Made by a program: the position numbers and the translations under genes. DNA of 64,000 nt, from positions 186,001-250,000 of the forward strand of contig NZ_QLSV01000004.1 of the NCBI RefSeq assembly GCF_003268815.1, read 5' to 3'. Source of the stretch: Flavobacterium lacus. Its GTDB lineage: Bacteria; Bacteroidota; Bacteroidia; Flavobacteriales; Flavobacteriaceae. The notes under the pieces were generated by a model that was not told the origin of the DNA, did no database searches, and saw nothing but the letters and a program-made list of their open reading frames with translations. Below, in pieces: positions 7,870 to 16,653 of the stretch. The first letter of the stretch is position 1. The number at the start of each line of letters is the position of its first letter.

Positions 7870-9165
7870 ATGCTGAGAACAGTAAAAGTTTTTGCTTTAG
7901 AAAATCCTGAAGTCTTCAAACAAAAGTTGTTGGTTTGGTCTAATCAATTTCGAGAAGTAGTTTTTTTAGATAGCAACAATTATCAACAGAACTATTCCAA
8001 TTATGATGTTGTTTTGGCAGTTGAAGCTTTTACATCTATTAAAACCGATTCTTTTAACGCTTTTGAAGATCTACATCAATACCAAACGCATACCAAAGAC
8101 TGGTTGTTTGGCTATTTGTCGTATGATTTAAAAAACGATACCGAAGCGTTAAATTCTAACAATTTTGACGGTTTAGCATTCCCTGATTTATATTTCTTTC
8201 AACCTAAAAAGCTATTTTTTTTAAAAGATAACGAAGTTGAGCTGCAGTACTTGAGACTTTGTGATGATGAAATGGATAATGATTTTATGGAAATAAATTA
8301 TATTCAAAACTTACAACCTATAACTTACAACCTACAACCTATTCCTATCCAGCAACGTATTTCAAAAGAAGATTATCTTCAAAAAGTATCAAAAATGCTC
8401 GAACACATTCATCATGGCGACATTTATGAAGCGAATTTTTGTATGGAATTTTTTGCCAAAGATGCCACAATTAATCCGATAGAAATTTACCAAAAGCTCA
8501 ACGCCATTTCGCAACCTCCTTTTGCTGTTTTTTTTAAAAATAATTATCAGTTTTTACTTTCTGCTTCTCCGGAACGCTATTTAAAAAAAGAAGGAACAAA
8601 AGTTATTTCGCAACCCATCAAAGGAACAGCTCGACGTGTTTTTGATAGTGAATTAGACGAACAATCCAAAGCCGACTTAGCTGTAAATCCGAAAGAGCGT
8701 GCCGAAAATATTATGATTGTTGATTTGGTGCGTAATGATTTGTCCAAAACAGCTGCAAAAGGTGCTGTTGCGGTGGAAGAGTTGTGTCAAGTTTATACGT
8801 TCAAACAAGTGCATCAACTGATTTCTACGGTAGTTTCGCAAGTAGAAAATACGACTGCTCCAGTTGAAATTATCAAAACTACTTTTCCGATGGGTAGCAT
8901 GACCGGTGCTCCCAAAATTTCTGCCATGAAAATTATCGAAGAATTGGAAGAAACCAAACGAGGATTATACAGTGGAGCTATCGGCTATATTTCTCCGGAA
9001 GGCGATTTCGATTTCAATGTTGTGATTCGCAGTATTTTGTACAATTCAAAAAATCAATATTTGTCTTTTTCTGTGGGAAGTGCCATCACTTCCGAAGCCA
9101 CTCCCGAAGGCGAATATGAAGAATGTTTATTGAAAGCGAAGGCAATGTTTGAAGTGTTGAATTAG
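7870..9165 (+). CDS. pabB: aminodeoxychorismate synthase component I (chorismate-binding)
   Basis: A 431-residue chorismate-binding enzyme of the TrpE/PabB group. Visible motifs are SPERYLKKEG, PIKGTARR, a VDLVRNDLS segment and the FPMGSMTGAPK signature followed by RGLYSGAIGYI. The lysine of PIKGT (K251) is the residue that in PabB forms the covalent intermediate, whereas anthranilate and isochorismate synthases have another residue there, so 4-amino-4-deoxychorismate synthesis for folate is the best call. The glutaminase partner PabA is not in the window. Residues ~146-159 (NLQPITYNLQPI region) are encoded by a 7-bp tandem repeat at 8306-8347 and look like an insertion in the variable N-terminal half. 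Confidence 0.9.
   Translation: MLRTVKVFALENPEVFKQKLLVWSNQFREVVFLDSNNYQQNYSNYDVVLAVEAFTSIKTDSFNAFEDLHQYQTHTKDWLFGYLSYDLKNDTEALNSNNFDGLAFPDLYFFQPKKLFFLKDNEVELQYLRLCDDEMDNDFMEINYIQNLQPITYNLQPIPIQQRISKEDYLQKVSKMLEHIHHGDIYEANFCMEFFAKDATINPIEIYQKLNAISQPPFAVFFKNNYQFLLSASPERYLKKEGTKVISQPIKGTARRVFDSELDEQSKADLAVNPKERAENIMIVDLVRNDLSKTAAKGAVAVEELCQVYTFKQVHQLISTVVSQVENTTAPVEIIKTTFPMGSMTGAPKISAMKIIEELEETKRGLYSGAIGYISPEGDFDFNVVIRSILYNSKNQYLSFSVGSAITSEATPEGEYEECLLKAKAMFEVLN
8306..8347 (+). repeat. heptamer tandem repeat inside pabB
   Basis: Five or six consecutive 7-mers: AAAACTT, ACAACCT, ATAACTT, ACAACCT, ACAACCT, ATTCCTA. Because 7 is not a multiple of 3, repeat number changes would shift frame unless they come in threes. 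It encodes a Gln/Pro/Asn-rich loop. Confidence 0.75.
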
Positions 9166-9213
9166 TTTTTGTGTTCATTATTCCATTCTCACAAAATTCC
9201 TTACTTTTGAAAA

Positions 9214-10518
9214 ATGCTTTTGAAATTCAAAAACCACATTTTATTTCATTTTCCTTTTCTTCAAAAGGCGAAAATTCTCATCGCGGTTAGTGGTGGTTTG
9301 GATAGTATGGTTTTACTCCACTTAATTGCCCAATTAAATTTAGAGTTTGCTGTAGCTCATTGCAATTTTCAACTTCGCAAAGATGAAAGTGATGAGGACG
9401 AAGATTTTGTAAAATCCTATTGTAAAGAAAATTCTATTCAAGGTTTTTTTCAAAAATTTAATACGAATCAATTTTCCGAAGATGAAAAAGTATCGATTCA
9501 AGTCGCTGCCAGAAAGTTGCGTTACGAATGGTTTTATGAATTGTTAGCTACTGAAAATTATGATTTTGTGCTAACAGCTCACCATTTAGACGATCAATTA
9601 GAAACATTTTTAATCAATTTTTCTCGTGGAACAGGTTTGGATGGGTTATGCGGAATTCCATCACAAAACGATAAAATTATCCGACCATTATTAATTTTTT
9701 CTAGAGACGAAATTACAACGTTTGCTAACGAGAATAAGCTGAAATGGCGAGATGATTCGAGTAATGCCTCCGATACATATCTGCGAAATAAAATTCGTCA
9801 TCACGTTGTTCCAATTTTGAAAGAATTAAATCCGAGTTTTTTAAATTCTTTTGAAAACACCATTCAACATCTCAATCAAGCTCAAAGTTTAGTGGATGAT
9901 GCTTCGCGAATTGTGTATCGGAAAGTAGTGCAAGATGTTGATAATCAAAAGATAATCGATTTAAACGAATTACTTCAATTACCCAATTATCAAGCGTATT
10001 TATTTCAATGGTTATCGCCTTTCGGATTTTTGGCTTGGCAAGATATTTATGATTTGGTGGAAGCCCAATCCGGAAAACAAATTTTTTCGGAGCATTTCAG
10101 ATTAGTTAAAGATAGAGAAACACTGATTATTGAAACAAGATCTGATAAAATTTCCGACGAATATTTTATTCATAAAAACCAATCGGAACTTAATTTTCCC
10201 TTAAAGTTGACGTTTTGTAACGTAAGTGACATTACTATATCTAATTCAAAAACTATCTTTGTTGATGTATATGCGTTAAAGTTTCCTTTAAAACTTCGAA
10301 AATGGCAAGAAGGTGATTATTTTTACCCTTTTGGAATGAGCGGAAAAAAGAAGTTAAGTAAATTTTTTAAAGACGAAAAATTTTCCATCATTGATAAAGA
10401 AAATGCTTGGCTATTATGCTCTGAAAATCAAATTATTTGGCTCGTTGGGAAACGCTTAGACGACCGATTTAAAGTAACCGAAAACACACAAACTATCATA
10501 AAAATTCAATTAGTATAA
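9214..10518 (+). CDS. tilS: tRNA(Ile)-lysidine synthetase
   Basis: A 434-residue PP-loop ATPase. The ATP-binding motif SGGLDS is at residues 26-31, followed by the family's THHLDDQ-like loop (AHHLDDQLETFLINFSRGTGLDGL). The C-terminal substrate-binding domain is present (LRKWQEGDYFYPFGMSGKKKLSKFFKD). The enzyme lysidinylates C34 of tRNA(Ile) with CAU anticodon so that it reads AUA and accepts isoleucine; it is essential in nearly all bacteria. A TACTTTTG element at 9202-9209 lies just before the ATG. The stop codon overlaps the dsbD start by one base (TAATG), so the two are translationally coupled. Confidence 0.96.
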   Translation: MLLKFKNHILFHFPFLQKAKILIAVSGGLDSMVLLHLIAQLNLEFAVAHCNFQLRKDESDEDEDFVKSYCKENSIQGFFQKFNTNQFSEDEKVSIQVAARKLRYEWFYELLATENYDFVLTAHHLDDQLETFLINFSRGTGLDGLCGIPSQNDKIIRPLLIFSRDEITTFANENKLKWRDDSSNASDTYLRNKIRHHVVPILKELNPSFLNSFENTIQHLNQAQSLVDDASRIVYRKVVQDVDNQKIIDLNELLQLPNYQAYLFQWLSPFGFLAWQDIYDLVEAQSGKQIFSEHFRLVKDRETLIIETRSDKISDEYFIHKNQSELNFPLKLTFCNVSDITISNSKTIFVDVYALKFPLKLRKWQEGDYFYPFGMSGKKKLSKFFKDEKFSIIDKENAWLLCSENQIIWLVGKRLDDRFKVTENTQTIIKIQLV

Positions 10519-12521
10519 TGAAGAATTTATTTTTTACACTACTTTCCTTTTTTGTAATTTCCATTGCGCAAGCACAAATTTTAGATCCGGTTAAATGGAA
10601 AACATCCATTGAACAAAAATCCGACACCGAATTTCTATTAAAATTTGATGCAACTATTCAAAAAGATTGGCATATTTTTTCACAATTTACGCCGGATGGT
10701 GGTTCATTGCCATCGGTTTTCATTTATGAAGATTCTAAAAATAATTACCAACTAATTGGCAAAACAACAGAAAGTAAATACAAAAAAGTTTACAGTGATG
10801 TTTTTGAAGTAGATGAGTATATGTTTGAAAATTCAGCTCAATTTCAGCAATTGGTAAAAGTGACAAATCCAGCCTTAAAATCAATAAAAGTTGAGGTGGA
10901 ATACCAAGCTTGTTTGGAACAATGTATTCAGCAATTTAAGAATTTTGAATTTCTATTGCCGTTAAAAGAAGGTGCTGCTGTGGAAGGAAATATTCTAGAG
11001 ATGAATGATTCTTTAAATGCCGACTCTCGCTTAATTGTGAAAGATGAAGGGGCTCCAATGTCTGAATTGATTAATCCAAAACAGCAAAAACAAGAGGAAA
11101 AGAAAGGACTTTGGACGATTTTTATCATCGCTTTCTTCTCTGGATTTGCAGCATTGTTGACGCCTTGCGTGTTTCCGATGATTCCAATGACCGTAAGTTA
11201 TTTTACCAAACAAAGTAAAGACAGAGCTAAAGGAATTAAAAATGCCATTATTTATGGTCTTTCCATCATTATAATTTATGTAACATTAGGTTCAGCAATT
11301 ACAGCAATTTTTGGGGCAGATTCTCTGAACGAATTGTCAACCAGTGTTGCTTTTAATGTCATTTTCTTTGCATTATTAATTTTCTTCGCAGCTTCATTTT
11401 TAGGAGCTTTTGAAATTGTTTTGCCTAATTCTTGGGCTAATAAAGTAGACCGTCAAGCGGATAGAGGAGGAATTATCGGTATCTTTTTTATGGCATTGGC
11501 TTTAGCCATTGTTTCCTTTTCATGTACGGGTCCAATTGTGGGAACATTGATTGTTGAAGCTGCCTCCAAAGGTGGAATTGCTCCGATTGTTGGTATGTTA
11601 GGGTTTTCATCAGCTATCGCTTTACCTTTTATGTTGTTCGCTTTATTTCCGGGATGGATGAATTCCTTGCCAAAATCAGGCGGATGGTTAAATACAGTAA
11701 AAGTTTCACTTGGATTTTTAGAATTGGCTTTTGCGTTCAAATTTTTATCCAATGCCGATTTAGTTTTACAATTACACTGGTTTGAAAGAGAAACCTTTTT
11801 AGCGATTTGGATAGCCGTTTTTGGCGTATGGGCGTTGTACTTATTTGGAAAGATTTCGTTGCCACACGACAGTCCGTCGCCGCATATTTCCGTTGGGCGA
11901 TTGTTCGTGGGATTGTTTGTGTTGAGTTTTACAATTTATATGATTCCCGGACTTTGGGGAGCACCGTTGAAAATAATTTCCGGTTTTCCGCCGCCGTTGA
12001 ATTACAGCGAGAGTCCAAATGGAGTTGGTGGGAACGGATCCACATCAGAATTAGGAGCTTTGCCAAAAGGAGCTCATTTCGGACCGCACGGAATTGTTGC
12101 TTTTCACGAATATGAAGACGGTTTAGCTTATGCCAAACAAATAGACAAACCCATTTTACTTGACTTTACAGGATATGCTTGTGTGAATTGCCGTAAAATG
12201 GAAGATTATGTTTGGTCTGATACAAAAATTCTTTCTATACTAAAAAATGACGTGGTTTTAATTTCATTATATGTAGATGACAAAAAGGAATTAGCCGAAG
12301 ATGAGAAGTATGTTTCTAAAGAAACCGGCAAAAAAATAAAAACAATTGGTAATAAATGGAGTGATTTTCAAATCACGAAATACAAATCTAATGCTCAGCC
12401 GTATTATTTGATTTTGGATACGGATGGAAATACCATTTCAGATGAACCGGCAAGTTATGACCCTGACATCAATTTATATGAAAAATGGTTACGAAACGGA
12501 ATTGACAAGTTTGTAAAATAA
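10518..12521 (+). CDS. dsbD: thiol:disulfide interchange protein DsbD-like
   Basis: A 667-residue inner-membrane electron carrier that moves reducing power from cytoplasmic thioredoxin to periplasmic thiol proteins. A signal peptide (1-19) precedes a DsbD alpha-like periplasmic domain with a cysteine pair in ACLEQC (~131-136). An eight-helix CcdA/DsbD beta domain follows, with its two redox cysteines in TPCVFPM (~218) and SFSCTGP (~336). Last comes a periplasmic thioredoxin-like domain with CVNC (~554-557). All three redox pairs are therefore present. A proline/glycine-rich linker (~495-520) precedes the last domain. The start overlaps the tilS stop by one base. It is followed immediately by a strong bidirectional terminator. 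Confidence 0.94.
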   Translation: MKNLFFTLLSFFVISIAQAQILDPVKWKTSIEQKSDTEFLLKFDATIQKDWHIFSQFTPDGGSLPSVFIYEDSKNNYQLIGKTTESKYKKVYSDVFEVDEYMFENSAQFQQLVKVTNPALKSIKVEVEYQACLEQCIQQFKNFEFLLPLKEGAAVEGNILEMNDSLNADSRLIVKDEGAPMSELINPKQQKQEEKKGLWTIFIIAFFSGFAALLTPCVFPMIPMTVSYFTKQSKDRAKGIKNAIIYGLSIIIIYVTLGSAITAIFGADSLNELSTSVAFNVIFFALLIFFAASFLGAFEIVLPNSWANKVDRQADRGGIIGIFFMALALAIVSFSCTGPIVGTLIVEAASKGGIAPIVGMLGFSSAIALPFMLFALFPGWMNSLPKSGGWLNTVKVSLGFLELAFAFKFLSNADLVLQLHWFERETFLAIWIAVFGVWALYLFGKISLPHDSPSPHISVGRLFVGLFVLSFTIYMIPGLWGAPLKIISGFPPPLNYSESPNGVGGNGSTSELGALPKGAHFGPHGIVAFHEYEDGLAYAKQIDKPILLDFTGYACVNCRKMEDYVWSDTKILSILKNDVVLISLYVDDKKELAEDEKYVSKETGKKIKTIGNKWSDFQITKYKSNAQPYYLILDTDGNTISDEPASYDPDINLYEKWLRNGIDKFVK

Positions 12522-12524
12522 CAG

Positions 12525-12550
12525 AAAGGAGCCTAAAAAGCTCCTTTTTT
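12525..12550. terminator. bidirectional terminator between dsbD and the racemase cluster
   Basis: Stem AAAGGAGC (12525-12532) / GCTCCTTT (12540-12547) with a 7-nt loop, flanked by a T-run on the plus side and A residues on the left. It serves dsbD and probably also the convergent minus-strand cluster that ends at 12550. Confidence 0.85.
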
Positions 12551-13623
12551 TATACCACAAATTTTTCAATATAATCGGAGCTTAATAAATGCAATGCGCC
12601 CATGTATTTCAGTTTAAATGAAATTAAATCGCCAACGTTATAGTTGTTTTCAGAATTGGTAATATCAACCACCAACATATCTGAACTAGCATCTACAATC
12701 GTGATGTTTTCATCTTCAACTTCCAAATATTGTGGTTGCATGTCCAACAAACCAATGTCTAAAATCGCTCGAAGTGATGTTCCACTTAAATCATCAATAT
12801 TTGCAATTGAAAAGGAATTTCCGGCTACATTTTCGCCTAATTCACCATCGGGAACATTTGGTTTTTGAGTAATTTCGATGATTTCGGCATACAATTTAAA
12901 AACATCATTATGCATATTTTCAATGGTTTCACCGGTAAATAAATCTTTCCCAAAAAACAATGCTTCGCCTATTCTAAAATGATTTACTGCCATCGGTCTG
13001 GCATTCTTTAAAATCAATGGAATTGCTACCGAAGTTCCACCCGAAACCCAAGGAATCTGAACATTGAATTTGGCTTCAATCAATTGTTTATACAAACTCA
13101 ACTGAATCAATTTGTCCTGCGTCGGCATGACACCACTTAAACAATTTAGATTGGTTCCAATACCGCGGACTTCAATGTTTGGTTGCTCTAAAACTTCGCC
13201 GTAAAATTGGATTAGTTCTTCGCCCATCACACCTTCACGCAAATCACCCATTTCGATCATGATGATGATTTTATGGATTTTATTTTGTTTGGAAGCTTCT
13301 TCCGAAAGCAATTTGATGGTATAGATTTCGGTATTAAAACTTACATCGGCAAATTCAACAATTCGTTTAATACTTAATTTTGCCGGCGGTTTGATGTAAA
13401 CGGTTTGGATTGAAGGATTTAGTTTTTTAATTTTCTTTAAATTACTAATTCTCGAATCGTGAATTTCGGTTGTTCCCAAAGCAATTAATTCTTTCAAATA
13501 AATTATATTTCCACATAATAATTTGGAAACAACACCCCATTCGATATTTCTGGTTTTGAATAAATCATCTAAAAAATGATAGTTTTCTTGCAGTTTTGTT
13601 CGATATAATTTGATAAATGCCAT
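12550..13623 (-). CDS. ornithine-racemase-like PLP enzyme (alanine racemase N-domain family)
   Basis: A 357-residue fold-type III PLP protein. The PLP lysine is K34 in GVVSKLLCGN, and the IIMIEMGDLREG strand and SGGTSVAIPLI segment match the branch that includes clostridial ornithine racemase (Orr) and YhfX-like proteins rather than true alanine racemases. It probably interconverts L- and D- forms of a basic or modified amino acid; the substrate is not shown by sequence. It is the last gene of a four-gene minus-strand cluster: its ATG shares one base with the stop of the alanine-racemase gene upstream. Finding two different PLP racemases fused into one translation unit is unusual. Confidence 0.82.
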   Translation of the reverse strand: MAFIKLYRTKLQENYHFLDDLFKTRNIEWGVVSKLLCGNIIYLKELIALGTTEIHDSRISNLKKIKKLNPSIQTVYIKPPAKLSIKRIVEFADVSFNTEIYTIKLLSEEASKQNKIHKIIIMIEMGDLREGVMGEELIQFYGEVLEQPNIEVRGIGTNLNCLSGVMPTQDKLIQLSLYKQLIEAKFNVQIPWVSGGTSVAIPLILKNARPMAVNHFRIGEALFFGKDLFTGETIENMHNDVFKLYAEIIEITQKPNVPDGELGENVAGNSFSIANIDDLSGTSLRAILDIGLLDMQPQYLEVEDENITIVDASSDMLVVDITNSENNYNVGDLISFKLKYMGALHLLSSDYIEKFVV

Positions 13624-14774
13624 TATTTTAAAGTTTTTCTAGGAATTGATTTTGAAATTCGTGTGAGTAATTCATAATTTAATTGATTACTGTTTTCGCT
13701 AAACGAAGCCACAGAAACATCCATTTTTTCTTGGCTTCCAATCAGGATTACTTCATCACCAATTTGTATTGTTGGTATATCTGAAACATCCACTAGCATC
13801 ATATTCATGTTCACCGTACCAACCACCATACATCGATGTTGATTGATGATAACTCGACCTTTATTGCTAAGCGAACGACTGTAACCGTGAGCATAACCAA
13901 TGGGAATCGTGGCAATTTTCATTTTTTCTTTCGCCATAAAACTCGTTCCGTAACCAATGAATTCGCAAGCATCAATTTTTTTGATACTCATCACCTGACT
14001 TTTCCAAGATATTACTCTTTTTAACGGATCAATTTTTTTCTTTTTGGAAGAAATATAACTGGCAAAAACTTCCGGACTTGGCCATAATCCATATTGCATA
14101 ATTCCGATGCGAACCATATCCATTCTCGTTTCAGGAAACATAATTGAAGCGGCTGAACAAGCAGAATGTTTTATTTTCGGGATTAAATTACTTACACAGA
14201 AATAAGCATATATTTTTTCAAATCGTTCAATTTGTTGTTTTACTCTAAAGTAGTTTGACATACTTTCAGCTCCCGCAAAATGCGTACATAATCCTTTAAA
14301 TTCGATATGATTTTCTTCTTTTTTTAGTAAAGAAATTAAGCTGTTTAATTCATTTTGAACAAAACCGGTTCGATTCATTCCGGTCTCCACTTCAATGTGA
14401 ATAATCGCTTTTTTTTCTAGTTTTTTACTGATTTTAAGAGCCAGTTCTAATCGTTTTTTTTCAAAAATAAAGAATTCTATATCATTTTGAATGACCCATT
14501 CCATCAGTTCATCTGTAACAAATCCCATAATTAAAATGGTGACTTTTCTGGGAAGTTGTTTTTTGACCAATTGAGCTTCGGCGACATCAAACACAGAAAA
14601 ATGAGCAACGCCGCTTTTGTTTGCCATTGTTACAAATTCTTCGATGCCATGACCGTATGCATTTCCTTTTACGACTGAAGATAAAATTACGTTTTTACCG
14701 TACATTTTCTTTAGAAAAAGTAAGTTATTCCGATAGGAATCTGAATTAAGTTCGATGATGGAATTAGTATGCAT
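13623..14774 (-). CDS. alanine racemase family protein
   Basis: A 383-residue fold-type III PLP enzyme. The Schiff-base lysine is K36 in SSVVKGNAYGHG, the catalytic tyrosine is expected in the GYGTSF motif (~residue 270), and the MNMMLVDVS segment matches the dimer-interface strand of alanine racemases. A normal-length stand-alone Alr would supply D-alanine for peptidoglycan. In many Bacteroidetes, however, the housekeeping enzyme is a MurF-Alr fusion, so this one may be a second, specialised racemase. It overlaps the M20 gene upstream by 11 bp and the ornithine-racemase-like gene downstream by 1 bp. I leave the symbol empty because substrate specificity is uncertain. Confidence 0.85.
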   Translation of the reverse strand: MHTNSIIELNSDSYRNNLLFLKKMYGKNVILSSVVKGNAYGHGIEEFVTMANKSGVAHFSVFDVAEAQLVKKQLPRKVTILIMGFVTDELMEWVIQNDIEFFIFEKKRLELALKISKKLEKKAIIHIEVETGMNRTGFVQNELNSLISLLKKEENHIEFKGLCTHFAGAESMSNYFRVKQQIERFEKIYAYFCVSNLIPKIKHSACSAASIMFPETRMDMVRIGIMQYGLWPSPEVFASYISSKKKKIDPLKRVISWKSQVMSIKKIDACEFIGYGTSFMAKEKMKIATIPIGYAHGYSRSLSNKGRVIINQHRCMVVGTVNMNMMLVDVSDIPTIQIGDEVILIGSQEKMDVSVASFSENSNQLNYELLTRISKSIPRKTLK

Positions 14775-15918
14775 GATTGATTTCCTTACTAATTTGATGG
14801 AATAATTTTATGCCGGTTAAGATAATTTCATCCGGAAAATCGTAATCGGAATGATGCAAAGCAGGTGTTTCTTGTCCTGCTCCTAGTCCAAACATGGCTC
14901 CGGGATAATGTTGTGTGAACAATCCAAAATCTTCGCCCCAACTAAACGGAGTATCTTTTTCAACTACATCTAAAACTAAAATTTTTGAAGCATTTTTAAT
15001 ATAGTGATTGGCTTCTGAATTATTTTCATTGGCATGAAACGAGTCTGTCCATTTTATTTTAAATTCCAATTGGTTGATTTTTGCAATTTCTTCCGTCAAA
15101 TTTTCCAATTCTTTCGAAAGCCTTTCCATTTCATCATTGGTTTGACAACGAATAGTAAAATGTACTTCGCCTTTTCCGGCAGAAACGCCGTAGGCTTTTT
15201 GACCAAAAGAACTGTAAACAGGCGTAATTACCGCGAAGTCTTTTTTTGATTTATTATACTGATTTTTTAAATCAAATTGCTGAATCATTGTGGCGATTGC
15301 CATCGCTGGATTGATTCCGTTTTCAGGTTCGGCAGCGTGTGCAACTTTTCCTTTCAACCGAATAATTATACTTTTTACGGCACATGAAAATGTACCATCT
15401 TTCACTACAATTTGATTTTTTGCAAATTCGGGTAAATTGTGCAAGGCAAAAACATAATCGAGTTTTAGTACTTTGAATTTTTCATCGTAAGCCACTTTTT
15501 TGGCACCGGAACCATTTTCTTCAGCAGGTTGAAACAATATGACTACGTTTCCTTTTTCCGGTTGCTGATGATATAATTCACTTGCCAATCCGCACAAAAT
15601 AGCCATATGGCCATCGTGTCCGCATTTATGTGAAATAGTATTTTTTATCGATTTATGTTCAAATGAATTGGTTTCTTTAATGGGCAATGCATCCAGTTCG
15701 CATCGAAATAAAATTGATTTTCCTTCTTCAGCTCCTTTGTAGATGGCAATAATTCCTGTTCCACCAACATTTGTTTGCATTTCATCCGGTGGATATTGTT
15801 CTAAAAAGGAAATAATTCGTTTGGCTGTTTCAGTTTCTTTGCCTGATAATTCAGGGTTTTTATGTAATTCTTTTCGAAGACGAATGAGTGATTCCAGTCG
15901 ATTGTTTAAATTTTCCAT
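14764..15918 (-). CDS. M20D family amidohydrolase (amino-acid deacylase-like)
   Basis: A 384-residue cytoplasmic metal-dependent amidohydrolase of the M20D (hippuricase / IAA-amino acid hydrolase) group. Metal ligands are visible in KCGHDGH (C99, H101, with H104 nearby) and PAEENGSGAKK (two Glu near 134-135), with a later His in the RCQTND/HHSDYDFP regions and an AHAAEP motif in the dimerisation domain. The family removes acyl groups from N-acyl amino acids or dipeptides. In this cluster, between an acetyltransferase and two racemases, a role in deacylating an N-acyl amino acid is a reasonable inference. The gap to the upstream acetyltransferase stop is only 5 bp. Confidence 0.87.
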   Translation of the reverse strand: MENLNNRLESLIRLRKELHKNPELSGKETETAKRIISFLEQYPPDEMQTNVGGTGIIAIYKGAEEGKSILFRCELDALPIKETNSFEHKSIKNTISHKCGHDGHMAILCGLASELYHQQPEKGNVVILFQPAEENGSGAKKVAYDEKFKVLKLDYVFALHNLPEFAKNQIVVKDGTFSCAVKSIIIRLKGKVAHAAEPENGINPAMAIATMIQQFDLKNQYNKSKKDFAVITPVYSSFGQKAYGVSAGKGEVHFTIRCQTNDEMERLSKELENLTEEIAKINQLEFKIKWTDSFHANENNSEANHYIKNASKILVLDVVEKDTPFSWGEDFGLFTQHYPGAMFGLGAGQETPALHHSDYDFPDEIILTGIKLFHQISKEINHAY

Positions 15919-15923
15919 ACCGA

Positions 15924-16358
15924 TTATTTAGTCAACCTCATTTCTAAATATTTGTTGGTAAAACCTAACTTTTTGTACAAATGAAAAGCTGGATTATCGG
16001 GTTCAACATGAAGAGCGATAGAACCTGTAGTAGAATCAATTGCTTTTTGCATGAGTTTTTTGCCATAGCCTTTTCCGCGTTGTGAATTATCCACTGCGAT
16101 GTAAACCAAAATATTTTCTGGGATGTAATCTTTCATGCCGGTATTGTTGAGAATCACCACACCAACGATTTTATCTTCATCGGTTCCAACGATAATTGTT
16201 CCACCTTTGGAGGGAGTCATCACATAATCGATGCATTTTAAAATAGCTGCGGTTTTATCGCCATATTGTTCTAAATGAGTGAACAAAAATTCAGCAATAA
16301 CAGTTGGTGAATAAGTTGAATGCGTTCCGGTTTGAGTGGTAATTAAATTAAATTCCAT
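15924..16358 (-). CDS. GNAT family N-acetyltransferase
   Basis: A 144-residue single-domain GNAT acetyltransferase. The acetyl-CoA pyrophosphate loop QRGKGYGKKLM (~residue 94) and the C-terminal NPAFHLYKKLGF segment are both intact. It is the first gene of the four-gene cluster and lies 5 bp before the amidohydrolase. The substrate is unknown; context suggests an amino acid or small peptide amine. No close -7 element is seen directly upstream; a TACCTTTG element on this strand lies 215 bp away at 16573-16580. Confidence 0.85.
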   Translation of the reverse strand: MEFNLITTQTGTHSTYSPTVIAEFLFTHLEQYGDKTAAILKCIDYVMTPSKGGTIIVGTDEDKIVGVVILNNTGMKDYIPENILVYIAVDNSQRGKGYGKKLMQKAIDSTTGSIALHVEPDNPAFHLYKKLGFTNKYLEMRLTK

Positions 16359-16594
16359 AATTCATTTTTATAAAAATAGCAAAGCCATTACGCTTTTTCT
16401 CTTTTTGCTAAATTTGATTATTTATGCCGTATTTGGGATTTTCCCTTGGCAAATGAACAGTAAACTGTTTCTTGATTTTAAGAAGATTTCGCTAAATGGA
16501 AATCAAAAATTTGGATTAGTAGAATGAAAAAAAATTCAAGAAGGTAAACCAAACAAATCAATTTGATGAGTGCAAAGGTACAAAATAAAAAATT

Positions 16595-16626
16595 AAAGCC
16601 TTTTGCGGCAGATTGCAAGAGGCTTT
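16595..16626 (-). terminator. intrinsic terminator of the GAF histidine kinase gene
   Basis: A 12-bp stem (AAAGCCTTTTGC / GCAAGAGGCTTT, one G-T wobble) with an 8-nt loop. Read on the minus strand it is followed by a T-rich stretch, matching the end of the kinase gene at 16654. Confidence 0.8.
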
Positions 16627-16653
16627 TATACTAGCTAAAACGGATTAACTTGT

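Noticed and set aside
11807-12115. 102-residue frame within dsbD on the same strand
   Set aside because: Alternative-frame shadow of the dsbD linker and membrane region with an Arg/Ser/Phe-rich translation.
16336-16527. 63-residue plus-strand frame beginning inside the GNAT gene
   Set aside because: It starts antisense to a real gene, has no family match, and a -7 element at ~16409 would be inside it. The apparent hydrophobic stretch is typical of AT-rich spacer.
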